Shown here piece by piece: positions 25,070-33,583 of a DNA stretch of 64,000 bases. Source of the stretch: CAVRCA01 sp965218045 (GTDB taxonomy: Bacteria; Pseudomonadota; Alphaproteobacteria; Acetobacterales; Acetobacteraceae); contig CBDCJX010000011.1 of NCBI GenBank assembly GCA_965218045.1, positions 930,001 to 994,000 of the forward strand. The letters run 5' to 3'. The position numbers and the translations under genes were made by a program. The notes below the pieces were generated by a model. The model saw only the letters and a program-made list of their open reading frames with translations. It did not search any database and had not been told where the DNA came from. How positions within the stretch are numbered: position 1 is the first letter of the stretch; the number at the start of each line of letters is the position of its first letter.

Positions 25070-26338
25070 TCAGCCGATGCGCTCGACCCCGCCCATGTAG
25101 GGAACCAGTGCCTCGGGGAGCAGGATAGAGCCATCCGCCTGCTGGTGGTTCTCCATCACCGCGATCAGCGCTCGGCCGACCGCGACTCCGGAGCCGTTGA
25201 GGGTGTGGACGTGGGCAACACCCTTGCCGTCGCTGGGGCGGTATCGCGCGTTCATCCGCCGCGCCTGGAAGTCGCGGCAATTCGAGCAGGAGCTGATCTC
25301 GCGCCACGCCTGCTGGCCCGGCAGCCAGACCTCTAGATCGAACGTGCGCGAAGAAGCGAAGCCGATATCGCCGGCGCAGAGGGCGACGCGGCGGAACGGC
25401 AGTTCGAGCCGGGAGAGCACCGCCTCGGCGCACGCCGTCATCCGCTCGTGCTCGGCAACGCTCTGCTCGGGCGTGGTGATCGAGACCAGCTCCACCTTGC
25501 GAAACTGATGCTGGCGCATCATGCCGCGCGTGTCGCGACCGGCCGAGCCGGCCTCGCTGCGAAAGCAGTCGGACAGCGCGGTCAGGCGCAGCGGCAACTG
25601 CTTCTCCAGCACGATCTCGTCGGCCACCGTGTTGGTGAGCGGCACCTCGGCGGTCGGCACCAGCCAGCGCCCGTCGGTGGTCTGAAACAGGTCTTCCTCG
25701 AACTTGGGCAGGTTGCCGGTGCCGTACGCCGCTGTTCCGTTGACCAGCAGCGGCACGGTGGTCTCGACGTAGCCGTGCTGCGCGGTGTGCAGGTCAATCA
25801 TGAACTGGCCGAGCGCTCGTTCCAGACGGGCGAGCAGGCCGCGCAGCACCACGAAGCGGGCGCCGGACAACTTGGCCGCGGTGGCGAAATCCATCATCCC
25901 GAGCGCCTCACCGAGCTCGAAATGCTGGCGCGGCTGAAACCCGAGATCACGCGGCTCGCCGTGCTGGGCCAGCACCACGTTGCTGGTCTCGTCCGCCCCG
26001 TCCGGCACGGCCGGGTCGAGCAGGTTGGGCAGCTGCTCCAGGATCAGGCGGATCTCGCCGTCGAGCAGCTCGGCGCGCCGCTCCAGCGCTTCGGTCTCGG
26101 CGCGCAGGCTGGTGGCCTCGGCTTCCAGCGCGCTGGTATCGCCGCCGGCGCGTCGGCCCTGGGCGACCTCGCGCGACAATGCGTTGCGCCGGGCCTGGAG
26201 CTCTTGCAGCGCGGTCAACGCCGCGCGCCGCTCGGTATCATTGGCCAGGATCTCGGTGGCGGCCGGCGGCAAGCCGCGACGGGCAAGGGCGGCGTCGAAA
26301 CCGGCACCGTCGGCGCGGATCGCGCGGAGATCATGCAT
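25070..26338 (-). CDS. serS: Seryl-tRNA synthetase
   Basis: A 422-residue class II synthetase that attaches serine to tRNA-Ser. The N-terminal coiled-coil arm (residues 30-105) is followed by the catalytic core with motif 2 FRSEAGSAGRDTRGMMRQHQF near residue 260 and motif 3 NGSGVAVGRALIAVMEN near residue 380. It is last in the minus-strand run, directly after tatC with a 3-base gap. Placement downstream of tat genes is common in Alphaproteobacteria. Confidence 0.97.
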   Translation of the reverse strand: MHDLRAIRADGAGFDAALARRGLPPAATEILANDTERRAALTALQELQARRNALSREVAQGRRAGGDTSALEAEATSLRAETEALERRAELLDGEIRLILEQLPNLLDPAVPDGADETSNVVLAQHGEPRDLGFQPRQHFELGEALGMMDFATAAKLSGARFVVLRGLLARLERALGQFMIDLHTAQHGYVETTVPLLVNGTAAYGTGNLPKFEEDLFQTTDGRWLVPTAEVPLTNTVADEIVLEKQLPLRLTALSDCFRSEAGSAGRDTRGMMRQHQFRKVELVSITTPEQSVAEHERMTACAEAVLSRLELPFRRVALCAGDIGFASSRTFDLEVWLPGQQAWREISSCSNCRDFQARRMNARYRPSDGKGVAHVHTLNGSGVAVGRALIAVMENHQQADGSILLPEALVPYMGGVERIG

Positions 26339-26341
26339 CGG

Positions 26342-27124
26342 TCAGGCTTCCACCGGTTTCGTCTCGACGAAGTGGGCACACCATACCGAGATCTCGTACA
26401 ACGCGATCAGCGGCACGGCGAGGCCGCACTGGGTGATGACATCCGGTGGCGCCAGGATGGCGGCGATCACGAACATCCCGACATAGGCATAGCGGCGAAA
26501 CCGCCGCAGCCCTTTGGAGCTGACGATGCCGACCTTGGCGAGCAGGGTCAGCAGCACCGGGAGCTGGAAGGCGATGCCGAACGCGAAAATCATCTTCATC
26601 ACGAGATCGAGGTATTCGCTCACCCGTGGCAGCAGCTCGATCGGCACGCCGCCGCCGCCAGTCGGTGACTGGAAGCTGGCGAAGAAGCGCCAGGCGAACG
26701 GGAACACGAAGTAGTAGGCGAGCGCGGCGCCAAGGAAGAACAATACCGGCGTCGCCACCAGGAACGGCAGCAGCGCGCGTTTCTCGCTGCGATACAGGCC
26801 GGGGGCGACGAACAGCCAGATCTGCGAGGCGATCACCGGAAAGGCAAGGAACGCGCCACCGAAGAAGGCCACCTTCACCCGGGTGAAGAATGCCTCGTAG
26901 AGCTGGGTGTAGATCAGGTGCGGGTCGGGGTTGCCCTGCTCACGCAGCACCTTCGCCAGCGGCTCGGCGAGGAAGTAGTAGATGTCGCCCGCGAAGTAGT
27001 AGGAGAGGAAGAAGCACAGGATGAAGCCGCCCATCGACCAGATGAGCCGGGTGCGCAGCTCGACCAGATGCGCGAGCAGCGGCATCGGCTTGTCTTCGAT
27101 CGTGTCGTTCTCGTCCCGCGGCAC
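26342..27124 (-). CDS. tatC: Twin-arginine translocase subunit TatC
   Basis: A 260-residue inner-membrane protein with six predicted helices. The N-terminal region MPLLAHLVELRTRLIW holds the conserved HLxELR motif that contributes to twin-arginine signal binding. It exports folded proteins together with TatA and TatB. The start is GTG at 27124; an ATG fourteen codons in is an alternative. It follows tatB by 39 bases. No tatA gene is present beside it. Confidence 0.96.
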   Translation of the reverse strand: MPRDENDTIEDKPMPLLAHLVELRTRLIWSMGGFILCFFLSYYFAGDIYYFLAEPLAKVLREQGNPDPHLIYTQLYEAFFTRVKVAFFGGAFLAFPVIASQIWLFVAPGLYRSEKRALLPFLVATPVLFFLGAALAYYFVFPFAWRFFASFQSPTGGGGVPIELLPRVSEYLDLVMKMIFAFGIAFQLPVLLTLLAKVGIVSSKGLRRFRRYAYVGMFVIAAILAPPDVITQCGLAVPLIALYEISVWCAHFVETKPVEA

Positions 27125-27163
27125 CGCGTTCAGTCCTGTGGTTCTGCCGAGCCGTCGCTGATG

Positions 27164-27727
27164 TCAGACGCGGGCGACGGATCGGCGCGTGACGTTCGGC
27201 GGCACGAAATCGGGGGGCGGCTCCGGCCTGACCGCGAAAGCCGGCGGGATGAACGCTGGCGCCTCCGCCCCAACCTCGGCCTCGGCCTCCCACGGCTGCG
27301 AGGCGCCGTGCGCCGAGCCGAGCGGCAGCGACACCGTACCGGCGGCCTCGGGATCGGCCAGCTCGGCGACCGCCGCGTTCCCCTCGACCACCTCGGGCGG
27401 GATGGTGGGCGGCACGTTGATCACCGGATCGGCCGCCAGCGGTTTTTTCGCCAGCGTGGAACGCAGCGAACCATCCGGATCGACCGCCCGCTCGACGGTG
27501 CCCTTGAAGTCGAAGCGGCGCACCTCGTCGAACGATTTCTTCACGTCGTGCAGGTCGGCTTCACGCATCATGTCGTCGACATGGGTCTGGAACTCGCCAG
27601 CCATGCGGCGCGCCTTCTTGATCGCGGTCGTCACCGCCTTGATGGCGACCGGCATGTCTTTCGGCCCGATGGCGATCAGCGCCACCACGCCGATCAAAGC
27701 AATCTCAGACCACGCGAAATCGAACAT
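27164..27727 (-). CDS. tatB: Twin-arginine translocase subunit TatB
   Basis: A 187-residue protein. It has one N-terminal membrane helix (FDFAWSEIALIGVVALIAIGP), the FGP/GP hinge equivalent IGPKDMP, then an amphipathic helix (IKAVTTAIKKARRMAGEF). The long tail is acidic and proline-rich, as in TatB rather than TatA. The frame opens at 27760, but the ATG at 27727 starts the conserved helix. Upstream is scpB, where many relatives have tatA; here the 67-base gap is too short to hold one. Confidence 0.92.
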   Translation of the reverse strand: MFDFAWSEIALIGVVALIAIGPKDMPVAIKAVTTAIKKARRMAGEFQTHVDDMMREADLHDVKKSFDEVRRFDFKGTVERAVDPDGSLRSTLAKKPLAADPVINVPPTIPPEVVEGNAAVAELADPEAAGTVSLPLGSAHGASQPWEAEAEVGAEAPAFIPPAFAVRPEPPPDFVPPNVTRRSVARV

Positions 27728-27794
27728 CTCTGTCTTTGAGCTCCGCCAGCTAGCTAGCACGCAACGTAGGCGGCACGAAACTCAGCCCCAGCCT

Positions 27795-28415
27795 TCACCC
27801 CTCGGCGCCCGCCACCTGATCCGCGTCGGCCACGCCCGCGACCGGGCTGGGCGGCTCGACCAGCAGATCGTCGCGCCGGGGCAGCTCGCGCAGATCGTTG
27901 AGCCCGAACTGCACGAGAAAGGCCGGCGTGGTGCCCCACAAGGTCGGCCGGCCGGGGCTTTCCCGCCGCCCGCGCGGCGCGATCAGCCCGGCTTCGAGCA
28001 GCGCGTCCAGGGTCGTCTGCGAGAGGGTGGTGCCACGGATCTCCTCGACCTCGGGGCGGGTCACCGGCTGATGATAGGCGATAATCGCCAAGGTCTCCAT
28101 CGCCGCACGCGGCAGGCGACGCGGCACCTGCACGACTCTTCGCAAGCTCGGCGCCAGGTCGGGTGCGGTGCGGAATTGCAGCCCGCCGGCGACCTCGACC
28201 AGTTCCACCCCTCGCCCGGCATAGCGCGCGCGCAACGCCGACACCACCGCCTCGGCATCGACCGTTTCCGGCAGAAGCTGCGACAGCGCGCGTTGGCTGA
28301 CCGGCTCGGCGCTGGCGAAGACCAGGGCCTCGGCCAGCCGCAGCGATGTCTCGTCCGGCGCCGCCTCGTCTGGCCTTGGAGCAGGGGTTTCGCTCGGGCC
28401 GGTGTATTCGCTCAT
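27795..28415 (-). CDS. scpB: Segregation and condensation protein B
   Basis: A 206-residue winged-helix protein, partner of ScpA in the SMC complex that compacts and separates chromosomes. Recognisable segments are LAEALVFASAEPVS and AMETLAIIAYHQPVTRPEVEEIRG, followed by LIAPRGRRESPGRPTLWGTT. The open frame runs much further upstream through scpA in another phase; the ATG at 28415, overlapping the scpA stop by four bases, is the true start. Confidence 0.95.
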   Translation of the reverse strand: MSEYTGPSETPAPRPDEAAPDETSLRLAEALVFASAEPVSQRALSQLLPETVDAEAVVSALRARYAGRGVELVEVAGGLQFRTAPDLAPSLRRVVQVPRRLPRAAMETLAIIAYHQPVTRPEVEEIRGTTLSQTTLDALLEAGLIAPRGRRESPGRPTLWGTTPAFLVQFGLNDLRELPRRDDLLVEPPSPVAGVADADQVAGAEG

Positions 28416-29251
28416 GGGTCCTCCGTCCGAGCGGCGATCTGATCGGCGCGGCGCAGCAGAATCGGGCCGAACGCCTGCTCCTGTCGCAGCCGGATCTGCC
28501 CGCCCCGGGCCATCTCCAGCCCGGCCATCAATGTGCTGGCGACCGCCGCGCGCCGGCCCAGCGGTCCCGGCACATGGTCCGGCAGAAAACGTTCGAGCGC
28601 GGTCCAGTCGGGCAGGCCGCCGACCAGCGAGGCAAGCCGACGCAGCGCGTCCTGCACGCTCCACAGGGTGATCGGCGTCGGTCGATAGCGGCGTCGCGTG
28701 CCGCCTCGACGCAGACCAGCGAGATAGCCGCGCAGCAACGCGGTGATGTCGCCGGCGAGACGCGAACGGTCGGTCTCGACTAGATCCTCCGGCGCGCCGC
28801 GCGCGAACACGACCTGCCCGAGCAGCGGGCGGTCGGCGAGCCAAGCCGCCGCCACCCGCATCGCCGCGAGGTCACGCAGTCGGGCGGCGAGGATGTCGGC
28901 GGCGGCTTCCGCTTCCTCGGCCGCCTCGCTGCCGGCCGGCAGCAGCAGCCGGGATTTCAGCCAGGCGAGCCAGGCGGCCATCACCAGCCAGTCGGCCGCC
29001 AGCTCCAGCCGCAGGCTACGCGCGCTCTCGACCATGGCGAGATATTGCTCGACCAGCGAGAGGATCGAGATGCGTGCGAGATCGACCTTTTGACCCCGGG
29101 CGAGATTGAGCAGCAGGTCGAGCGGACCCTCGAAACCTTCGAGCTCGAGCCGCAAGCTGTCGGGGCCATGCCCCGCCTTGTCAGACACGGGGCCATGCCC
29201 CGCTTTGTCAGACACGGGGCCATGCCCCGCCGCGTCAGATGAAGTGTCCAC
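28412..29251 (-). CDS. scpA: Segregation and condensation protein A
   Basis: A kleisin that bridges SMC heads; 279 residues from the GTG at 29251. The conserved N-terminal block LEGFEGPLDLLLNLAR starts near residue 37, and a C-terminal winged helix binds SMC. Before the conserved block lies a 9-residue repeat (GHGPVSDKA) encoded by tandem 27-base units. Each unit includes an in-frame GTG, so translation could also begin inside the repeat. The gene overlaps the upstream M50 protease gene by 17 bases and scpB by four. Confidence 0.92.
   Translation of the reverse strand: MDTSSDAAGHGPVSDKAGHGPVSDKAGHGPDSLRLELEGFEGPLDLLLNLARGQKVDLARISILSLVEQYLAMVESARSLRLELAADWLVMAAWLAWLKSRLLLPAGSEAAEEAEAAADILAARLRDLAAMRVAAAWLADRPLLGQVVFARGAPEDLVETDRSRLAGDITALLRGYLAGLRRGGTRRRYRPTPITLWSVQDALRRLASLVGGLPDWTALERFLPDHVPGPLGRRAAVASTLMAGLEMARGGQIRLRQEQAFGPILLRRADQIAARTEDP
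29162..29242. repeat. Tandem 27-base repeat (three copies) at start of scpA
   Basis: Three head-to-tail units at 29162-29188, 29189-29215 and 29216-29242. The first two differ at a single base; the third diverges at its end. Each unit contains the small palindrome GGGGC-CAT-GCCCC. The repeat is in frame and adds residues GHGPVSDKA to the ScpA N-terminus. It also covers the stop region of the upstream M50 gene. Confidence 0.9.
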
Positions 29252-29984
29252 CGACCGCGCCCACGTGATGCCCGCCCGCCAACAACACCAGCCGCAGCGC
29301 CCACGGTACCACGGTCTCCAGCGCCTGACCGAACGGGTCGAAGGTAATGCCGAACTCGGCCAGCAGACGCGGCATGAGAAAGACCAGGACGATCACCAGG
29401 ACGATGCCGGCGCGTTCCAGCCGGGCCCACCCCGCCGCCATGGACATCGGCAGCAGGCCGACGGCGATGCGCCCGCCATCGAGCGGCGGGATCGGGATCA
29501 GGTTGAACAGGCCGAGCACCAGGTTGGTAAGGATGAAATAGAACGCGAACGGGCCGAGGATGGGATGGAACGCCATCAGCACCTCGAAATAGTCCATCGC
29601 GGTGCGCACCGGCAGCCGGGGCAGCAGGAAGGCGGTGGCGATCGCGAGCCCGAAATTCATCGCCGGCCCCGCCGCCGCGACAACCATCATGCCGCGCCGT
29701 GGGTCGCGAAACTTCCAGGCGGCGACCGGCACCGGCTTGGCCCAGCCGAACATGAAGGCGACCCGGTGGATGGTCAGCAACTGGAACAGCAGCAGCAGGC
29801 CGGGCAGCAGGATGGTGCCGACCCGGTCGATGTGACGAATCGGGTTCAGCGACAGCCGCCCGGCGCGACGCGCGGTGTCGTCGCCCATCGCCAGGGCGGC
29901 GTAGCCATGCGCCGCTTCGTGCAGGGTGATCGCCAGGATCGCCGGGATCGCCACCATCGCGATCTGCAGGATGAAGTCGCTCAC
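29235..29984 (-). CDS. M50 family site-2-type zinc metalloprotease
   Basis: A 249-residue multi-pass membrane protein. The zinc motif HEAAH sits in the first helix region near residue 22, and the third-ligand motif NLIPIPPLDGGRI is near residue 170. Conserved NPIRHIDRVGTILLP follows the first motif. The family cleaves substrates within the membrane, but the substrates of this compact type are mostly unknown. It starts with GTG, overlapping the nagZ stop by four bases (GTGA), within the nagZ-scpA operon. Confidence 0.9.
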   Translation of the reverse strand: MSDFILQIAMVAIPAILAITLHEAAHGYAALAMGDDTARRAGRLSLNPIRHIDRVGTILLPGLLLLFQLLTIHRVAFMFGWAKPVPVAAWKFRDPRRGMMVVAAAGPAMNFGLAIATAFLLPRLPVRTAMDYFEVLMAFHPILGPFAFYFILTNLVLGLFNLIPIPPLDGGRIAVGLLPMSMAAGWARLERAGIVLVIVLVFLMPRLLAEFGITFDPFGQALETVVPWALRLVLLAGGHHVGAVGGHFI

Positions 29985-30991
29985 GCCACCGCCCCGCCCA
30001 CCGCCAGCAGCCGCGCGCGCTCCGCCGCCAACGCCGTGGCATCGAGCGGCAGACGCCGTGCCGTCGCGAGTGCCCGGGCGCGGGCGAGCCGGACGGCGGC
30101 CTCCGGCGTGACCTCGGGGCAGCTCCGCAACAGGGTGGCGGTGGGGGCGAGCTCGCCGGTGCAATACAGCGCGAGATCGCAGCCGGCCTTGAGCGCCGCT
30201 TGGGCCAGTTCGTCGGGCGCCCCGCTGAGGGCGCGCATCGCCAGATCGTCGGTCACCAGCACTCCCGCGAAGCCGATCCGCCGCCGGATCACGTCCTTGA
30301 TCACGACCGAGGACAAGGTGCCCGGTCGGTCGGCGTCCCATCCTTTATAGAGGATGTGCGCCGACATGGCCCACGGAAGGTCGGTGTTCAAGGCGAAGGG
30401 CAGCAGGTCGGCGGCGAGATCGTTGGCCTCGATGCGCGGCAAGGCATGATGGCTGTCGGCCAACGCCCTTCCGTGCCCCGGCGCGTGCTTGGCCACGGGC
30501 TGGATGCCGGCCGCCAGCAACCCGGCGGCCAAGGCGCGACCGAGCCGCGCCACCACACCGGGTTCGGCGGCAAAGGCGCGGTCCCCTACCACCTCATGCG
30601 CACCCGGCCAGCGCAGGTCGAGCACCGGGGCGCACACCACATCGAGACCCGCCGCCGCGCACTCCAGCCCGATCAGCGCGCCATGCAGCCAGGCGGCACG
30701 CAGGCCGGCGCGGGACGAGCGGGCGAAACAGGCACCGACCGCGCCGGCCGGCGGGTGGGCGCGCCAGAACGGCGGCCGCAGCCGGGCCACCCGCCCGCCC
30801 TCCTGGTCGACCATCAACACCGCCTCCGGGCGCAGCACGCGGCGCAGCGCGGCGACAAGCTGGCGAAGCTGGCGCGGCGCCTCGACATTGCGGGCGAACA
30901 GGATCACGCCGGCCGGCGGACAAGCCCGCAACAGCTCCACCTCGTTTTCGGTCAGCGCCGGGCCGGCGATGCCGACGATCGCCGCCCGCAC
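29981..30991 (-). CDS. nagZ: Beta-N-acetylhexosaminidase, glycoside hydrolase family 3
   Basis: A 336-residue cytoplasmic hydrolase that removes N-acetylglucosamine from muropeptides in cell-wall recycling. The family motif KHAPGHG is near residue 168, followed by the DSHHALPRI stretch that carries the catalytic His/Asp loop, and VTDDLAMRAL holds the nucleophile aspartate near residue 246. The first in-frame start near the conserved region is a GTG at 30991, after the SPOR gene stop. No clear ribosome site is seen, so translation may be coupled. Confidence 0.92.
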   Translation of the reverse strand: MRAAIVGIAGPALTENEVELLRACPPAGVILFARNVEAPRQLRQLVAALRRVLRPEAVLMVDQEGGRVARLRPPFWRAHPPAGAVGACFARSSRAGLRAAWLHGALIGLECAAAGLDVVCAPVLDLRWPGAHEVVGDRAFAAEPGVVARLGRALAAGLLAAGIQPVAKHAPGHGRALADSHHALPRIEANDLAADLLPFALNTDLPWAMSAHILYKGWDADRPGTLSSVVIKDVIRRRIGFAGVLVTDDLAMRALSGAPDELAQAALKAGCDLALYCTGELAPTATLLRSCPEVTPEAAVRLARARALATARRLPLDATALAAERARLLAVGGAVA

Positions 30992-31005
30992 CGGCCGGTC
31001 TATGG

Positions 31006-31746
31006 TCAGAACGAGGCGATGGCGCAGCCCGCGCCCTTCGAGCGCACCCGCTCGCAGAACGCGTTGGCCTCGGCGCTGTCGTCGAAGCGGCCGGTCCGCA
31101 GGCGCCAGATGGTGCGCCCGTTGTGTTCGGCTTTCACCACCGCCGGCTGCCTGCCGCCGAGCACGTCCGGCATCCGCTTGGCGAGCCGCTGCCACTCGGT
31201 CAACGCGGCCTGCTCGCTGGCCAGGGCAGCGAGCTGCACCTGGGTCACCTTGTCGGCCCCGCCGGCGCTCGACTTGGTTCGAATCGCAGCTCGGGTGGGC
31301 TCGGCGGCGGGCGCTGGGGCGGCGGGCGTGGGCGTCGCCGAGGCCGATTGCGCGGGCGGTGCTGGCTCCGGTGCGGCGGGTCGGCTCGCCGGGACCGGCT
31401 CGGGTCGACGCGCGGCCTCGCTCCTGAGCGCAAGCGGGTCCGGCGCCTCGGGCGGCGGCAGCAGCTTTTCGGCTTGCGGCCCGGCTTCACCCGAGAGGAT
31501 CTCGTCATTGGCGCCGGCCACTTGCAGGCCGCCCGGATGCTCGGGCTTGACCCGCAGCGGCCGGCCATCCGCCTCGATGACCGGGATCGCCGTGTCGCGA
31601 TGGCTGGAGGCCGACCAGAGGCCAACAATCAGCAGTAACGCGCCGCCCAGCCCGCTGGCAATGAGGGCGAGGCGCTTGGTCGCGGCGTCCATGCCGCTCC
31701 GGCGCACGCGATAGACGGGACCGGGTTCATGCAGATCGTCAGACAA
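31006..31746 (-). CDS. SPOR domain protein, single-pass membrane
   Basis: A 246-residue protein from a TTG start with GGGAGAGG about seven bases upstream. A cytoplasmic N-terminus is followed by one membrane helix (LALIASGLGGALLLIVGLW), a long Pro/Ala-rich periplasmic linker and a C-terminal SPOR domain (VQLAALASEQAALTEWQRL to the end). SPOR domains bind denuded peptidoglycan at the division site. It lies between argS and nagZ, a common alphaproteobacterial arrangement. Confidence 0.87.
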   Translation of the reverse strand: MSDDLHEPGPVYRVRRSGMDAATKRLALIASGLGGALLLIVGLWSASSHRDTAIPVIEADGRPLRVKPEHPGGLQVAGANDEILSGEAGPQAEKLLPPPEAPDPLALRSEAARRPEPVPASRPAAPEPAPPAQSASATPTPAAPAPAAEPTRAAIRTKSSAGGADKVTQVQLAALASEQAALTEWQRLAKRMPDVLGGRQPAVVKAEHNGRTIWRLRTGRFDDSAEANAFCERVRSKGAGCAIASF

Positions 31747-31784
31747 CGCCACCTCTCCCGCGCTGGTCGGGAGGCTGGCCCGGC

Positions 31785-33572
31785 TCAGCGCATTTCCTCG
31801 ACGGGCTGGACCCCCATCACGGCCAATCCGGAGCGGATGACGCTTGCCACCGCCGCGACCAAAGCCAGCCGCGCCAACGTCGCCGCTGGCCGGTCGGCTT
31901 GCAGGAAGCGCAAGGCCGAGTCGTCCTTGCCCCGGTTCCACAACATATGAAAGTCGCCCGCCAAGTCATACATAAAAAACGCGATTCGGTGCGGCTCGCG
32001 CGCTTGGGCAGCGGACTGCACCAGGCGCGGCCAAGCCACCAGCCGGCGCAGCACCGCGAGTTCCGGCTCGGCGTCCAGGGTGTCGAGCGGCACGCCGGCA
32101 AGCGCCGCCGCGCTGGTCGCGTCCGCGCCGAACATCTCCCCGGCGGCGCGCAGCACCGAGCGGCACCGCGCATGGGCGTACTGGACGTAGAACACCGGGT
32201 TGTCCCGCGTCTGGGCGACCGCCTGCTCGAGGTCGAACTCCATCTGCGCGTCCGCCTTGCGGGTCAGCATGGTGAAGCGAACGGTATCCGGCCCCACCTC
32301 GTCGATCAGGTCGCGCAGGGTGACGAACGTCCCGGCCCGCTTCGACATGCGCACCGGCTGGCCGCCGCGTAACACGTGGACGATCTGGCACAGCACCACA
32401 TCGAGCCGCGCCGCGCCGCCGGAGACCGCCAACACCGCCGCCTTCATACGCGCGACGTAGCCGCCGTGGTCGGCGCCCCAGACGTCGATCAGCAGCGGAA
32501 AGCCGCGCGCGACCTTGTCGGCGTGGTAGGCGATGTCGTTGGCGAAATAGGTGTTCGAGCCATCGCTCTTTCGCAGCGGCCGATCGACATCGTCGCCGAA
32601 CCCGCTCGAGCGGAACAGCATCTGCTCGCGCGGCTCCCAATCCTCCGGGGTCTTGCCTTTCGGCGGCTCCAGCACGCCCTGGTAGACCAGCCCGTCACCG
32701 GCGAGCCGCTCGATCACGGCATCGACCGTGCCGGCTTCGACCAGGCCGCGCTCGGAGACGAACACGTCGTGGCTCACCCCGAGCAATGCGAGATCCTCGC
32801 GCACGCCTTGCATCAGCGTCTCGATGGCGAAGCAGCGCACGGTGTCGAGCCACAGCTCGGGCGCGGCGATCCCGAGCGTCGGCGAGGCGAGCGCTTTGCC
32901 GTGCGCGGCGGCGAGCTGCAAGCCGAGCGGCACCAGGTAGTCGCCGCGATACTGCAACCCGCCCGGCACCTCGGCGGCGAAATCCTCCTCGGTCAGCGTG
33001 GTGCCGATGGCTTGCAGGTAGCGCCAGTAGGTCGCCCAGGCGAGGGCGGCGACCTGCGCGCCGGCGTCGTTGACGTAGTACTCCTTGCTCACGTCGAACC
33101 CGGCCTTGCGCAGCAGATTGGCCAGCGCGTCGCCGACCACCGCGCCGCGACAATGGCCGATATGCATCGGGCCGGTCGGGTTGGCGGAGACATATTCGAT
33201 GTTGACCCGCCTCCCCTCGCCCAACCGGCTGTCGCCGTATGCCTCGGCCGCAAGCAGCATCACCGGCAGCTCGGCACGCAACGTCGCGGGGTGCAGGCGC
33301 AGGTTGACGAAGCCCGGACCGGCCGCTTCGGCCTCGGCGACCTCGGGGCACGCTCTAAGATGCGCGACCACCGCCTGGGCCAGCACCGCCGGCGCCCGCC
33401 GCGCGACCTTGGCGGCGACCAGCGCCGCGTTGGTCGCCATGTCGCCAAACGCCGCCTCGCGCGCCGGCGTCACCTCGACGCGCGCGGCGATGTCGGCCGG
33501 CAAGTCGGGCACTGCTTGGCGCAAGGCGTCCATCACGTGGGCACGCATCCGGGCGAAAATGTCCTGGCTCAT
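31785..33572 (-). CDS. argS: Arginyl-tRNA synthetase
   Basis: A 595-residue class I synthetase. The HIGH-type signature appears in SANPTGPMHIGHCRG near residue 135, and the anticodon-binding domain at the C-terminus includes YVQYAHARCRSVLR. The KMSKS-type loop reads VRMSKRAG near residue 410. The frame opens to 33716, but the ATG at 33572 gives the family N-terminus. It charges tRNA-Arg with arginine. It is followed by the SPOR gene 38 bases on. Confidence 0.97.
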   Translation of the reverse strand: MSQDIFARMRAHVMDALRQAVPDLPADIAARVEVTPAREAAFGDMATNAALVAAKVARRAPAVLAQAVVAHLRACPEVAEAEAAGPGFVNLRLHPATLRAELPVMLLAAEAYGDSRLGEGRRVNIEYVSANPTGPMHIGHCRGAVVGDALANLLRKAGFDVSKEYYVNDAGAQVAALAWATYWRYLQAIGTTLTEEDFAAEVPGGLQYRGDYLVPLGLQLAAAHGKALASPTLGIAAPELWLDTVRCFAIETLMQGVREDLALLGVSHDVFVSERGLVEAGTVDAVIERLAGDGLVYQGVLEPPKGKTPEDWEPREQMLFRSSGFGDDVDRPLRKSDGSNTYFANDIAYHADKVARGFPLLIDVWGADHGGYVARMKAAVLAVSGGAARLDVVLCQIVHVLRGGQPVRMSKRAGTFVTLRDLIDEVGPDTVRFTMLTRKADAQMEFDLEQAVAQTRDNPVFYVQYAHARCRSVLRAAGEMFGADATSAAALAGVPLDTLDAEPELAVLRRLVAWPRLVQSAAQAREPHRIAFFMYDLAGDFHMLWNRGKDDSALRFLQADRPAATLARLALVAAVASVIRSGLAVMGVQPVEEMR

Positions 33573-33583
33573 CTGCTGCTGCC

